Origin: Ideonella_A sp963843805
Lineage (GTDB): Bacteria; Pseudomonadota; Gammaproteobacteria; Burkholderiales; Burkholderiaceae_C
Length of the DNA stretch: 64,000 nt
NCBI GenBank assembly: GCA_963843805.1
Contig: CAWJLY010000009.1
Coordinates: 434,001 to 498,000, forward strand
Reading direction: 5' to 3'
Part shown: piece after piece, positions 56,334 through 64,000 of the stretch
Layout of the letters: each line of letters starts with the position of its first letter
How positions within the stretch are numbered: position 1 is the stretch's first letter
Made by a program: the position numbers and the translations under genes
Notes under the pieces: generated by a model
The model's input: only the letters and a program-made list of their open reading frames with translations
The model's database searches: none
What the model was told of the DNA's origin: nothing

Positions 56334-59300
56334 TCACTGGTCGAGCTGGCGTTGTTCGAACAGGTAGTCGCCGCCCGGTTGATGGCCTGCAGCGGCCGCC
56401 GAACCGTACAGCGGACGTTGTGGCAGCTGTCTCGCCACCGCAAAACGCACCCGTTCGAACAGATTGCCGCCAACTTGCCAGTTGGCCACCTGCTCGAGAT
56501 TGCGCATCAGGTTGTAGGCAAATGGCGAGTGGCCGTTTTTGCCTTCGTCGGCCACGGGCTCGTTGCCTCCCGACGACATCACCACCACCGTTTTCTTGGC
56601 CAGCACTAGCTGCGGGTCGACGGTTCCTGCCGTTGCCCGGATCCGTTCGTCGACCAGCGAACCCGAATAGCAGCTGTCCGAGATCAACGCCACCTGGTCG
56701 GCGCTGATCTTGGCAATCGTGCGCGAAATGTCGGCATTGGATAACCAGGTTTCCGGCTGTGTCGGACTGCTGTCGGAGAGCTGCCAGTAGCCGATCCCGG
56801 TCGACGTGACCAGTTCACCATGACCGGCGTAATAGACGACCACCGAATCGCGCGGCTCAAGCTCGATCGCCAGGCGGTTCAGTGTGCGAACCACCGCGGC
56901 CTTGGTGGCGTTCTCCAGTACCACGGTTTCGTAGCCCAATTGCTGTTCGAGAATCCTTCCGATGGCCTTTGCGTCACCCACTGCGTTGTCGAGCTGCGGC
57001 ATCCGCCGGTCCGAATAGCGGTTGATCCCGATCACCACCGCGATCTTTCGTTCGATCTGCGGCAGCGCCGCGGTTCGCACGCGGCTGCGCGCGAAGATCG
57101 GTGTGGGCTCGACGATGGTTCCACCGACACCTTCGCGCGGTGGCGCTGGCGGGACCGCGATTGCCACGTCGGTCGGTGGTACACCGGGCGCCGGGGCAGG
57201 TGTGGGCGCGGTTGCAGGTGCAGGCGCCGCCGCGGTTGGCCCTGGCGCCACCAGCGTCGCCTCACTGACGCCGCCTTTCAACTGCTGCTTCAGATCGGCG
57301 GTGATCAGACAGCTGCCGTTATCGACTTCCTGCGCAGACTTGCATGGCGGTACGTCGGCGAGGCCAGGATTCTGTTCGAGCTGCCGGATCGAATCAGCAA
57401 ACAAGGCCTTCTTGTATTTGTCGCGAGCGGTCAGCAGGGTGGTCAGCGCCTCCTGCGACATGTCATCGACCGGGATGGCGCGAAACAACGAGCCTTGCGC
57501 CAGATAGTTGCCGCTGAGTGCCTGGACCACGTCGAAGACCCGGCCCTCGGCCGGGCCGGACCAGACCGGCGGCAGGCTGGCCAAGGCCAACGATTGGTTC
57601 AGTGCCACTTTGCGGCCTTCATCGGCATTGATGGCTGCCAGGCCTCGAACGGTCAGCGCAGTCGCGTTGGCCGGTGCTTGCACGAAGCGGTAGTTGCCGG
57701 CGCTCAGGCCGCTGCCGTTGATGGCGAATTGTCCGGCCGGAGAATTGGCCGTGGCCGGGGTGATGAAAGCCAGCGTACCGGTGGTGGCACTGGACTGGGT
57801 CTCGCCAGCGACGAACCCGCCGACGTTGCCGGCCAGTGGCGGCACAGGCGCGCCAACCAGTTTACTGGCCAGGTTGGCGGTATAGGTCAAGGTAGCCGGC
57901 GTGATGGCTGCCGTCGGTGCTGGCGTGGTCGAAGGCGCCAGGTAATTGCTGGCCAGCCCGCCATTGGTGCCGTTGGCAAGGGCCGAGCTGACGGTTACCG
58001 GCTTGGCATTGCCGACATCCTTCGAATTGAAGGTGCCGGTGGGCGTGACATTCAAGGTTTCTGCCCCGACCAGATTGCCGAGCCCCGCCAGCGTGACGCT
58101 GGCGACCGTGCTGCCGTCGTAGATCTTGTCAGCGGCAGTGAAGCTGCCGGTCAACTGGCGCCGCGTGATGTCGGCAGTGGTCGCTCCGGTGGGTGCCAGC
58201 GTGTAATTGCTTGCCAAGCCGCCATTGGTTCCGTTGCTCAGCGCGGTGCCTACGGTGACCGTCTTGTTGGTGCCGGCGTCCTTGGTATCGAAGGTTCCGC
58301 TGGCGGTCGTGCCCAGCGTTTCGGTACCTACCAGCCCGCTCAAACCGCCGACCGTCACGGTGGCACTCGTGTTGCCGTCGTAGACCTTGTTGGCCGCGCT
58401 GATGTTGCTGGCAGTGACGGTTTTTCTGGTGATGTCGGCGGTGGTGGCGCCCGCTGCCACAGGAGCGAGGTAGTTGCTGGCCAGGCCGCCGCCGCTGCCG
58501 TTCGCCAGGACGACATTCACGGTCACCGGCTTGGCGGTGCCGACGTCCTTGGTGTTGAAGTTGCCGGTGGCCGAGGTGCCCAGCGTCTCGCCAGCGACCA
58601 GGTTGCCAAGCCCGACCACCGCCACACTGGCAGCCGTAGTGCCGTCGTAGACCTTGTTGGCTGCGGTGAAGCTGCCGGTCAACTGCCGGCGCGTGATGTC
58701 GGCGGTGGTGTTGCCGGTCGGTGCCAGCGTGTAGTTGCTGGCCAAGCCGCCGTTGCTGCCGTCGGACAGCGTGGTGCCCACGGTCACGGTCTTGCCAGTG
58801 CCGGCATCCTTGGTATCGAAGCTGCCGCTGGCCGTGGTGCCCAGGGTTTCACTGCCGACCAGGCCGCTCAAACCGCCGACCGTCACGGTGGCACTCGTGT
58901 TGCCGTCGTAGACCTTGTTGGCCGCGCTGATGTTGCTGGCCGTGACGGTTTTTCTGGTGATGTCGGCGGTGGTGGCGCCCGCTGCCACAGGAGCGAGGTA
59001 GTTGCTGGCCAGGCCGCCACCGCTGCCGTTCGCCAGGACGACATTCACGGTCACCGGCTTGGCGGTGCCGACGTCCTTGGTATTGAAGTTGCCGGTGGCC
59101 GAGGTGCCCAGCGTCTCACCAGCAACCAGGTTGCCAAGCCCGACCACCGCCACACTGGCAGCCGTAGTGCCGTCGTAGACCTTGTTGGCTGCGGTGAAGC
59201 TGCCGGTCAACTGCCGGCGCGTGATGTCGGCGGTGGTGTTGCCGGTCGGTGCCAGCGTGTAGTTGCTGGCCAAGCCGCCGTTGCTGCCGTCGGACAGCGT

Positions 59301-62300
59301 GGTGCCCACGGTCACGGTCTTGCCAGTGCCGGCATCCTTGGTATCGAAGCTGCCGCTGGCCGTGGTGCCCAGGGTTTCACTGCCGACCAGGCCGCTCAAA
59401 CCGCCGACCGTCACGGTGGCACTCGTGTTGCCGTCGTAGACCTTGTTGGCCGCGCTGATGTTGCTGGCCGTGACGGTTTTTCTGGTGATGTCGGCGGTGG
59501 TGGCGCCCGCTGCCACAGGAGCGAGGTAGTTGCTGGCCAGGCCGCCGCCGCTGCCGTTCGCCAGGACGACATTCACGGTCACCGGCTTGGCGGTGCCGAC
59601 GTCCTTGGTATTGAAGTTGCCGGTGGCCGAGGTGCCCAGCGTCTCACCAGCAACCAGGTTGCCAAGCCCGACCACCGCCACACTGGCAGCCGTAGTGCCG
59701 TCGTAGACCTTGTTGGCTGCGGTGAAGCTGCCGGTCAACTGCCGGCGCGTGATGTCGGCGGTGGTGTTGCCGGTCGGTGCCAGCGTGTAGTTGCTGGCCA
59801 AGCCGCCGTTGCTGCCGTCGGACAGCGTGGTGCCCACGGTCACGGTCTTGCCAGTGCCGGCATCCTTGGTATCGAAGCTGCCGCTGGCCGTGGTGCCCAG
59901 GGTTTCACTGCCGACCAGGCCGCTCAAACCGCCGACCGTCACGGTGGCACTCGTGTTGCCGTCGTAGACCTTGTTGGCCGCGCTGATGTTGCTGGCCGTG
60001 ACGGTTTTTCTGGTGATGTCGGCGGTGGTGGCGCCCGCTGCCACAGGAGCGAGGTAGTTGCTGGCCAGGCCGCCACCGCTGCCGTTCGCCAGGACGACAT
60101 TCACGGTCACCGGCTTGGCGGTGCCGACGTCCTTGGTATTGAAGTTGCCGGTGGCCGAGGTGCCCAGCGTCTCACCAGCAACCAGGTTGCCAAGCCCGAC
60201 CACCGCCACACTGGCAGCCGTAGTGCCGTCGTAGACCTTGTTGGCTGCGGTGAAGCTGCCGGTCAACTGCCGGCGCGTGATGTCGGCGGTGGTGTTGCCG
60301 GTCGGTGTCAGGTTGTAGTTGCTGGCCAGCCCGCCGTTGGTACCGTTGGACAGGCTAGCGTTGACAGTGACGATCTTGCCGTTGCCGACGTCCTTGGTGT
60401 CGAAGTTGCCGGTCAGCGAGGTTCCCAGCGTTTCGCTTCCGACCAGATTGTTGAGCGATCCGCCGGTCACCACGGCGGTGGTATTGCCGTCGTAGACCTT
60501 GTTGCCTGCGCTAACACCGGTGAGCGAGACATTTCGCCGCAGAATGTCGCCGCTGATGTTGCTGCTCAACCCATAACCCAGCACCGGCCGGCCCGACGTG
60601 TCGGTGAAGGTGATCGATGTCGGCGTCAGTGTGATGGCCTTGTTCAGCCCGGCATTCCTGTCAGCGAAATTGCCGGTCGCGCTACCTGTCGTGCCGATGT
60701 CGCCGTCACGCTGGCCGCTGGTGCCGACCCCGGTGAACGGACCGGCGCTGGTGGTTCCATCGTAGGTTTTCGAGAACGGATTTGCCGTCACCGAGACGAC
60801 TGGTGCTTCGGCATACAGCAGGCCATTACCAGTCGTCGGGGTGGCCGGATTGGCTTCGCCGTAACGGGCGTTGTATTGCTTGAAGGCGTAGGCCAGTCCG
60901 CCCGGCATCAAGTTCATGGTGTTCTGGCCATAGATCAGCCAGCGACCGTTCGGTGTGGTCAAGGCGCCGGCACCGGCGTTGTTGGCGAAGGTCAGGGTGT
61001 TGGGGCCGCTCTTGCCGGCAATGACGATCGCATCACCCGCTGCGTTGGAGCGGATCATGGTGCCGCCCAGGATGGTGACCTGATCACCCTGGAACAGCGC
61101 CGTCCCGTCGAAATTCATGACGCCGGAAATCGCCAGCGGTGAATTGGCGGTGAAACGGGCATTGCCGCCCCCGTTGATGGCGTCGACCACCAGGCCATTG
61201 GCGATATTCAACGAAGGCTGCGTCCCGCCCTGGTGATGGCCCGTGATGTCGATGGTGGCGCCGTTTCGTGTTTGCAGCGTGCCGCCGTAGCCGCCGCCTG
61301 ACAGATAGACGCCGTTGTTGACGAATGAAGTGGCGCTGAAATTTGTCCAGGTGCTGGTGCCGTCGATAAACAGCGACGCGCCGGGATCCAGGGCTGCCGG
61401 CGTCACCGCGAGGGTCGACTGATCGACGCTGACGCCGACCGAACTGCTGGTGCCACGCAACGACAAGGCATGGCTGGCGGTCAGGGTCGAGTTGTAGATG
61501 TCGACGCCGGTGGTATTGGCAAGGTTGCTTGCGCTGTGGGAGCCCGTCAACGTGATATCGCGACCGGTCAATGTGGCGCTGCTCAACGCGATGCCTGAGC
61601 GGGCTGACGACAGACCGGTCAGGTCGATGTTTCGCCCGATCAGGCTGATGTTGCCGCTGCCCGCGTTCAGGCTGGAACTGACGTAGACGCCGAATCCTTC
61701 CAGATAACTGTCGCTCCCCCGACCGATGCCGCTTGCGGAGATACTGCCGCCACCGGTGGAGATCGAACTGCCGATGTACACCGAACCTGCTCCGCTGCCG
61801 GCCGCGTTCAAATTGACCGACAAGCCTGCGCCGGTGCCGGTGATGGTGCTTGATCTGATATCGATATTGCGCGCCGCTTGCAGGGTCAGGCTGACTGGAA
61901 CGTTGGGTGCGGCAGAAATGGTCGCGCTCTGCACCGTGATGTCGCCGGATTCGCCCCCGGTACTGCCGGTGGAGATGACCACGTTGTTGCCGTTGTTCAG
62001 CGCCGAGTTGATCGCAGTGGGCGAGATCTGTGCCGGCGTTCCGGTTGCAGTGAAAGTGGGCGTCGCGGTCACATTGCTGTTGCCGGTAACGCTGTTGGAA
62101 ATCAGGATGTTCCAAGGATCGAGCAACCAGGTGCCTGCCAACCCGGCAGCCGCCGTGGCATCGAGCCGTGCCGGCTGCACATCGATCCAACCGCCCGAGG
62201 TCTCGATGAAGCCGCCGTTGCCGCCAGCCGCTCCGCCGCGGGCGCTGAAGCTGCCATAGGCCCGTGTCGCGTCATCGCTCCACAGGATGATGCGCCCGCC

Positions 62301-63509
62301 GTCTCCTTCGCCTTGTGCATCGGCCGTGATCGATGCTCCGTCTGCCATGAAGACCGCGCGCGAATTCGGCACCGACGCATCCTGGCCGCGCTCGCCACCG
62401 CCCACCAGCACCTCGCCGCCCGAGCGGCCCGAGACATCGAGCCTGGCCGCGCCGATCATTCCGACCTGGCTGCCCAGCGCCTTGATCTGCCCGCCCGGTC
62501 CGCTCGTTCCGGTGGCCAGTACGTCGCCCTCGAGCATGGCTGTTCCAGCACCTGCATCGAGCGTCACCTTGCCGCCGATGGCCCCGGAGGCGCTGGTGAT
62601 GCTGCCGTCTCGCAGATCGAGCCTGCGTGTAGCCCGCAGCACGATATCGCCAGCCGCATCGGTGGCCAATCCGTCGGCGCGCACGATGCCTTGCTGGTTG
62701 ACCATCGCCGCGTGGACGTCGATTCGGCCGCCGGTCGCAGCCAGCGTTCCGAGGTTCATCGCTTCGCCGTCGGGCGCGGTGACACGCAGGCGAAGATTCG
62801 GTGTGCCGGTATCGACCAGATCGATGCTTCGCCCTGCGGCCAGCATGATTTGCCCGCCCGGCGCCTCGATCAGCCCCTCATTGCGCACGCTGCCGCCGAG
62901 CAGCGCGATTCGCCCACCCATGCTGCTGCGCAACTCGCCTTGATTGACGATGGCTGCGGCCGGGTCGCTGTTGGCGGCGGCGAAGGTGTAACGCCCGCTC
63001 AGCCAATCGATATCGTTCAGGCGCAGCGTCGACGTGACGAGCCCGCCGACATCGACTCGGGCTCCCTGCCCGAACAACACACCGTTCGGATTGAGCAGCC
63101 AGACATGGCCGTTGCTGCCCAAGTTGCCCAGGATGGCCGATGGATCGTTGCCGACTACCCGGTTGAGCACCTTGCTCGCGCTGTCGGGTTGTGCAAAGTA
63201 GACGCCGTTGCCGCTGCCGATCGAAAAACTTTGCCAGTTCAGGATGCTGTTGGCCGAGTTGGTGACCGTCATCTGCTGACCGTTGATGACCGCGCTGGCC
63301 TGCCCGGACATGACATTGAGACCGCTCGGCAGTGCGGCGGATGCCTGGGCGCGCGCCGGCGAGACAGCAAGGCCCGGTACCGACAGCAGCGATGCGGCGG
63401 CCAGCGCCAATGCCAGCGGGCGCAGTGCAAAGCGCTGGCCGGCCGGCGTCGTCGATCGATCGGCGCGCGATGAAAGAAGGCTGGCGGTACTGCGGTCTTG
63501 GGTGTTCAT
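56334..63509 (-). CDS. TpsA exoprotein with YDG/MBG repeats and C-terminal caspase-like domain
   Basis: A 2391-residue two-partner-secretion protein. An extended signal peptide and a TPS domain (about 60-330: NGVYFAQPDS, HVWLLNPNGVLFGQGA) are followed by haemagglutinin-like beta-helix sequence to about 900. Ten or so YDG modules (each with KVYDG, TKD and GGLASNY) span about 910-1870, then an MBG-like module, a Cys-containing helical segment (about 1960-2060) and an Ala/Pro linker. A caspase (C14-like) domain closes the protein from about 2150: VVIGINRYSD, VVYYAGHGE (His2230) and LISDSCYSGS (Cys2280), the expected catalytic pair 50 residues apart. The TpsB gene ends 42 bases upstream. The frame is unbroken. 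Confidence 0.93.
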   Translation of the reverse strand: MNTQDRSTASLLSSRADRSTTPAGQRFALRPLALALAAASLLSVPGLAVSPARAQASAALPSGLNVMSGQASAVINGQQMTVTNSANSILNWQSFSIGSGNGVYFAQPDSASKVLNRVVGNDPSAILGNLGSNGHVWLLNPNGVLFGQGARVDVGGLVTSTLRLNDIDWLSGRYTFAAANSDPAAAIVNQGELRSSMGGRIALLGGSVRNEGLIEAPGGQIMLAAGRSIDLVDTGTPNLRLRVTAPDGEAMNLGTLAATGGRIDVHAAMVNQQGIVRADGLATDAAGDIVLRATRRLDLRDGSITSASGAIGGKVTLDAGAGTAMLEGDVLATGTSGPGGQIKALGSQVGMIGAARLDVSGRSGGEVLVGGGERGQDASVPNSRAVFMADGASITADAQGEGDGGRIILWSDDATRAYGSFSARGGAAGGNGGFIETSGGWIDVQPARLDATAAAGLAGTWLLDPWNILISNSVTGNSNVTATPTFTATGTPAQISPTAINSALNNGNNVVISTGSTGGESGDITVQSATISAAPNVPVSLTLQAARNIDIRSSTITGTGAGLSVNLNAAGSGAGSVYIGSSISTGGGSISASGIGRGSDSYLEGFGVYVSSSLNAGSGNISLIGRNIDLTGLSSARSGIALSSATLTGRDITLTGSHSASNLANTTGVDIYNSTLTASHALSLRGTSSSVGVSVDQSTLAVTPAALDPGASLFIDGTSTWTNFSATSFVNNGVYLSGGGYGGTLQTRNGATIDITGHHQGGTQPSLNIANGLVVDAINGGGNARFTANSPLAISGVMNFDGTALFQGDQVTILGGTMIRSNAAGDAIVIAGKSGPNTLTFANNAGAGALTTPNGRWLIYGQNTMNLMPGGLAYAFKQYNARYGEANPATPTTGNGLLYAEAPVVSVTANPFSKTYDGTTSAGPFTGVGTSGQRDGDIGTTGSATGNFADRNAGLNKAITLTPTSITFTDTSGRPVLGYGLSSNISGDILRRNVSLTGVSAGNKVYDGNTTAVVTGGSLNNLVGSETLGTSLTGNFDTKDVGNGKIVTVNASLSNGTNGGLASNYNLTPTGNTTADITRRQLTGSFTAANKVYDGTTAASVAVVGLGNLVAGETLGTSATGNFNTKDVGTAKPVTVNVVLANGSGGGLASNYLAPVAAGATTADITRKTVTASNISAANKVYDGNTSATVTVGGLSGLVGSETLGTTASGSFDTKDAGTGKTVTVGTTLSDGSNGGLASNYTLAPTGNTTADITRRQLTGSFTAANKVYDGTTAASVAVVGLGNLVAGETLGTSATGNFNTKDVGTAKPVTVNVVLANGSGGGLASNYLAPVAAGATTADITRKTVTASNISAANKVYDGNTSATVTVGGLSGLVGSETLGTTASGSFDTKDAGTGKTVTVGTTLSDGSNGGLASNYTLAPTGNTTADITRRQLTGSFTAANKVYDGTTAASVAVVGLGNLVAGETLGTSATGNFNTKDVGTAKPVTVNVVLANGSGGGLASNYLAPVAAGATTADITRKTVTASNISAANKVYDGNTSATVTVGGLSGLVGSETLGTTASGSFDTKDAGTGKTVTVGTTLSDGSNGGLASNYTLAPTGNTTADITRRQLTGSFTAANKVYDGTTAASVAVVGLGNLVAGETLGTSATGNFNTKDVGTAKPVTVNVVLANGSGGGLASNYLAPVAAGATTADITRKTVTASNISAANKVYDGNTSATVTVGGLSGLVGTETLGTTASGTFDTKDAGTNKTVTVGTALSNGTNGGLASNYTLAPTGATTADITRRQLTGSFTAADKIYDGSTVASVTLAGLGNLVGAETLNVTPTGTFNSKDVGNAKPVTVSSALANGTNGGLASNYLAPSTTPAPTAAITPATLTYTANLASKLVGAPVPPLAGNVGGFVAGETQSSATTGTLAFITPATANSPAGQFAINGSGLSAGNYRFVQAPANATALTVRGLAAINADEGRKVALNQSLALASLPPVWSGPAEGRVFDVVQALSGNYLAQGSLFRAIPVDDMSQEALTTLLTARDKYKKALFADSIRQLEQNPGLADVPPCKSAQEVDNGSCLITADLKQQLKGGVSEATLVAPGPTAAAPAPATAPTPAPAPGVPPTDVAIAVPPAPPREGVGGTIVEPTPIFARSRVRTAALPQIERKIAVVIGINRYSDRRMPQLDNAVGDAKAIGRILEQQLGYETVVLENATKAAVVRTLNRLAIELEPRDSVVVYYAGHGELVTSTGIGYWQLSDSSPTQPETWLSNADISRTIAKISADQVALISDSCYSGSLVDERIRATAGTVDPQLVLAKKTVVVMSSGGNEPVADEGKNGHSPFAYNLMRNLEQVANWQVGGNLFERVRFAVARQLPQRPLYGSAAAAGHQPGGDYLFEQRQLDQ
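58143..60254 (-). repeat. four tandem 528-bp coding repeats in the TpsA gene
   Basis: The same boundary sequence (GCTGCCGGTCAACTG) recurs at 58143, 58671, 59199, 59727 and 60255, giving four units of exactly 528 bp (176 codons, two YDG modules each). The three units from 58671 to 60254 are almost identical; the one at 58143-58670 has diverged in one module. More distant single modules flank both ends. Such arrays change copy number by recombination and are easily collapsed in assembly. Confidence 0.93.
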
Positions 63510-63551
63510 GACATCCTCATTGACGACTGAGTCGGCGCTTCAGCGACTGGC

Positions 63552-64000
63552 TCAAAAACTGTAGCTCACCGAGAAGTGGGCGCGGGTGTCGTGGCGAGCC
63601 GTGCGGTTGCCCGCCGCCAGTGAATAGGCGATATCCAGACGTGCCTGCAACGGCCCTGATCCGTAGCGTAAACCGACGCCGACCGAGCCGAGGCTGCATT
63701 CGGACTCATTGATCCGGCATTGGGTGTCCAATCGGTTCTTGACCCATCCGGCGTCGACGAAGACCAGCATGCGAAGCGACGTATCGCTGCCGAGCATTGG
63801 TGTGAGGTTGGCGCTGATCAGCTCGATGGCGGCCGACGCGCCGCTGTCGCCAGTGACTTCGCGCTCGTCATAACCACGCACCGATGAAGCACCGCCGATG
63901 CCGAACTGCTCGCCGGGCACCAGAGCGTCGCCGGAGGCCTGGCCGACCACGCGCATCTGCAACTGCCATTGCTCCGGCAAGGCGAACGCAGCAAACAGTC
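63552..64000 (-). CDS. TpsB outer-membrane transporter (FhaC/ShlB family), 3' part
   Basis: The C-terminal 149 codons of an Omp85-superfamily barrel; the frame is open to the window edge. The barrel-lining VRGYDERE motif (the L6 RGY/F tip) is visible, followed by alternating beta strands and a C-terminal FSVSYSF that ends in the aromatic residue needed for BAM insertion. It would export the TpsA protein encoded immediately downstream (42-base gap, same strand). The POTRA domains and start lie outside the window. Confidence 0.92.
   Translation of the reverse strand, partial: LFAAFALPEQWQLQMRVVGQASGDALVPGEQFGIGGASSVRGYDEREVTGDSGASAAIELISANLTPMLGSDTSLRMLVFVDAGWVKNRLDTQCRINESECSLGSVGVGLRYGSGPLQARLDIAYSLAAGNRTARHDTRAHFSVSYSF

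Noticed and set aside
58143..60254. Possible CRISPR array or satellite repeat
   Set aside because: The period is 528 bp, unit lengths are exact multiples of three and the repeat encodes YDG modules in frame; there are no short repeats with unique spacers.
56820..61142. Open frame of 1440 codons on the plus strand opposite the TpsA gene
   Set aside because: It mirrors the repeats of the minus-strand gene, has no family resemblance, and such long antisense frames are common in GC-rich repeated coding DNA. The TpsA frame has clear domains.

Overview
The window is GC-rich chromosomal DNA from a betaproteobacterium, most likely of the order Burkholderiales or a close relative. The evidence is gene content and order: mpl/hemL/thiD/rubredoxin next to the pilGHIJ-chpA twitching-motility chemosensory genes, then yqgE-ruvX-pyrR-pyrB-pyrC', secB-gpsA-trmL-comF-bioC, an aa3/caa3 cytochrome oxidase cluster with its assembly genes, and rpoH. 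I cannot name a genus. I see no tRNA, rRNA, insertion sequence, prophage or CRISPR array.

Layout. 1-2.4 kb: 3' part of an ATP-dependent DNA ligase, lpxC and a small membrane protein (+). 2.4-6.8 kb: yqiA-like esterase, mpl, hemL, thiD (-). 7.0-17.8 kb: rubredoxin, then pilG, pilH, pilI, pilJ and a 2244-residue ChpA (+). 17.8-28.6 kb: photolyase (-), yqgE, ruvX, pyrRBC', plsC (+), gpmA (-), rhodanese, glutaredoxin, secB, gpsA (+), trmL and comF (-). 28.6-39.7 kb: bioC, a DUF2244 protein, coxB, coxA, a small assembly protein, ctaG, a DUF2970 protein, coxC, a DUF2909 protein (-), surf1, a SCO-like protein, ctaA, ctaB and sco1; together these make and mature a haem-copper oxidase. 39.7-46.8 kb (-): rpoH preceded by a CIRCE-type operator, an MTA phosphorylase, a glycosyltransferase, a MASE1/CHASE hybrid histidine kinase and ychF. 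46.8-52.5 kb (+): pirin, ubiH family, dsbC, ppk1 with Pho-box-like repeats upstream, and sixA.

52.5-64 kb is the most unusual part. A Ser/Thr kinase with a C-terminal DUF4384-like domain (+) faces four minus-strand genes: a partial TpsB transporter, a 2391-residue two-partner-secretion exoprotein (TpsA) that ends in a caspase-like peptidase domain, an OmpA-like protein, and a membrane-anchored protein with an HExxH motif. The TpsA gene carries four exact-length 528-bp tandem units. I read this as a candidate surface-protease module.

Sequence quality caveat. Between about 17.8 and 33.9 kb, and again near 39.2 and 40.6 kb, nearly every housekeeping gene is broken by single-base indels, mostly one-base insertions. 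Removing the extra base restores family-typical proteins. I treat these genes as intact in the organism and the breaks as probable sequencing or assembly error; their coordinates span the whole reconstructed gene. The first 17.8 kb and the last 23 kb read cleanly.
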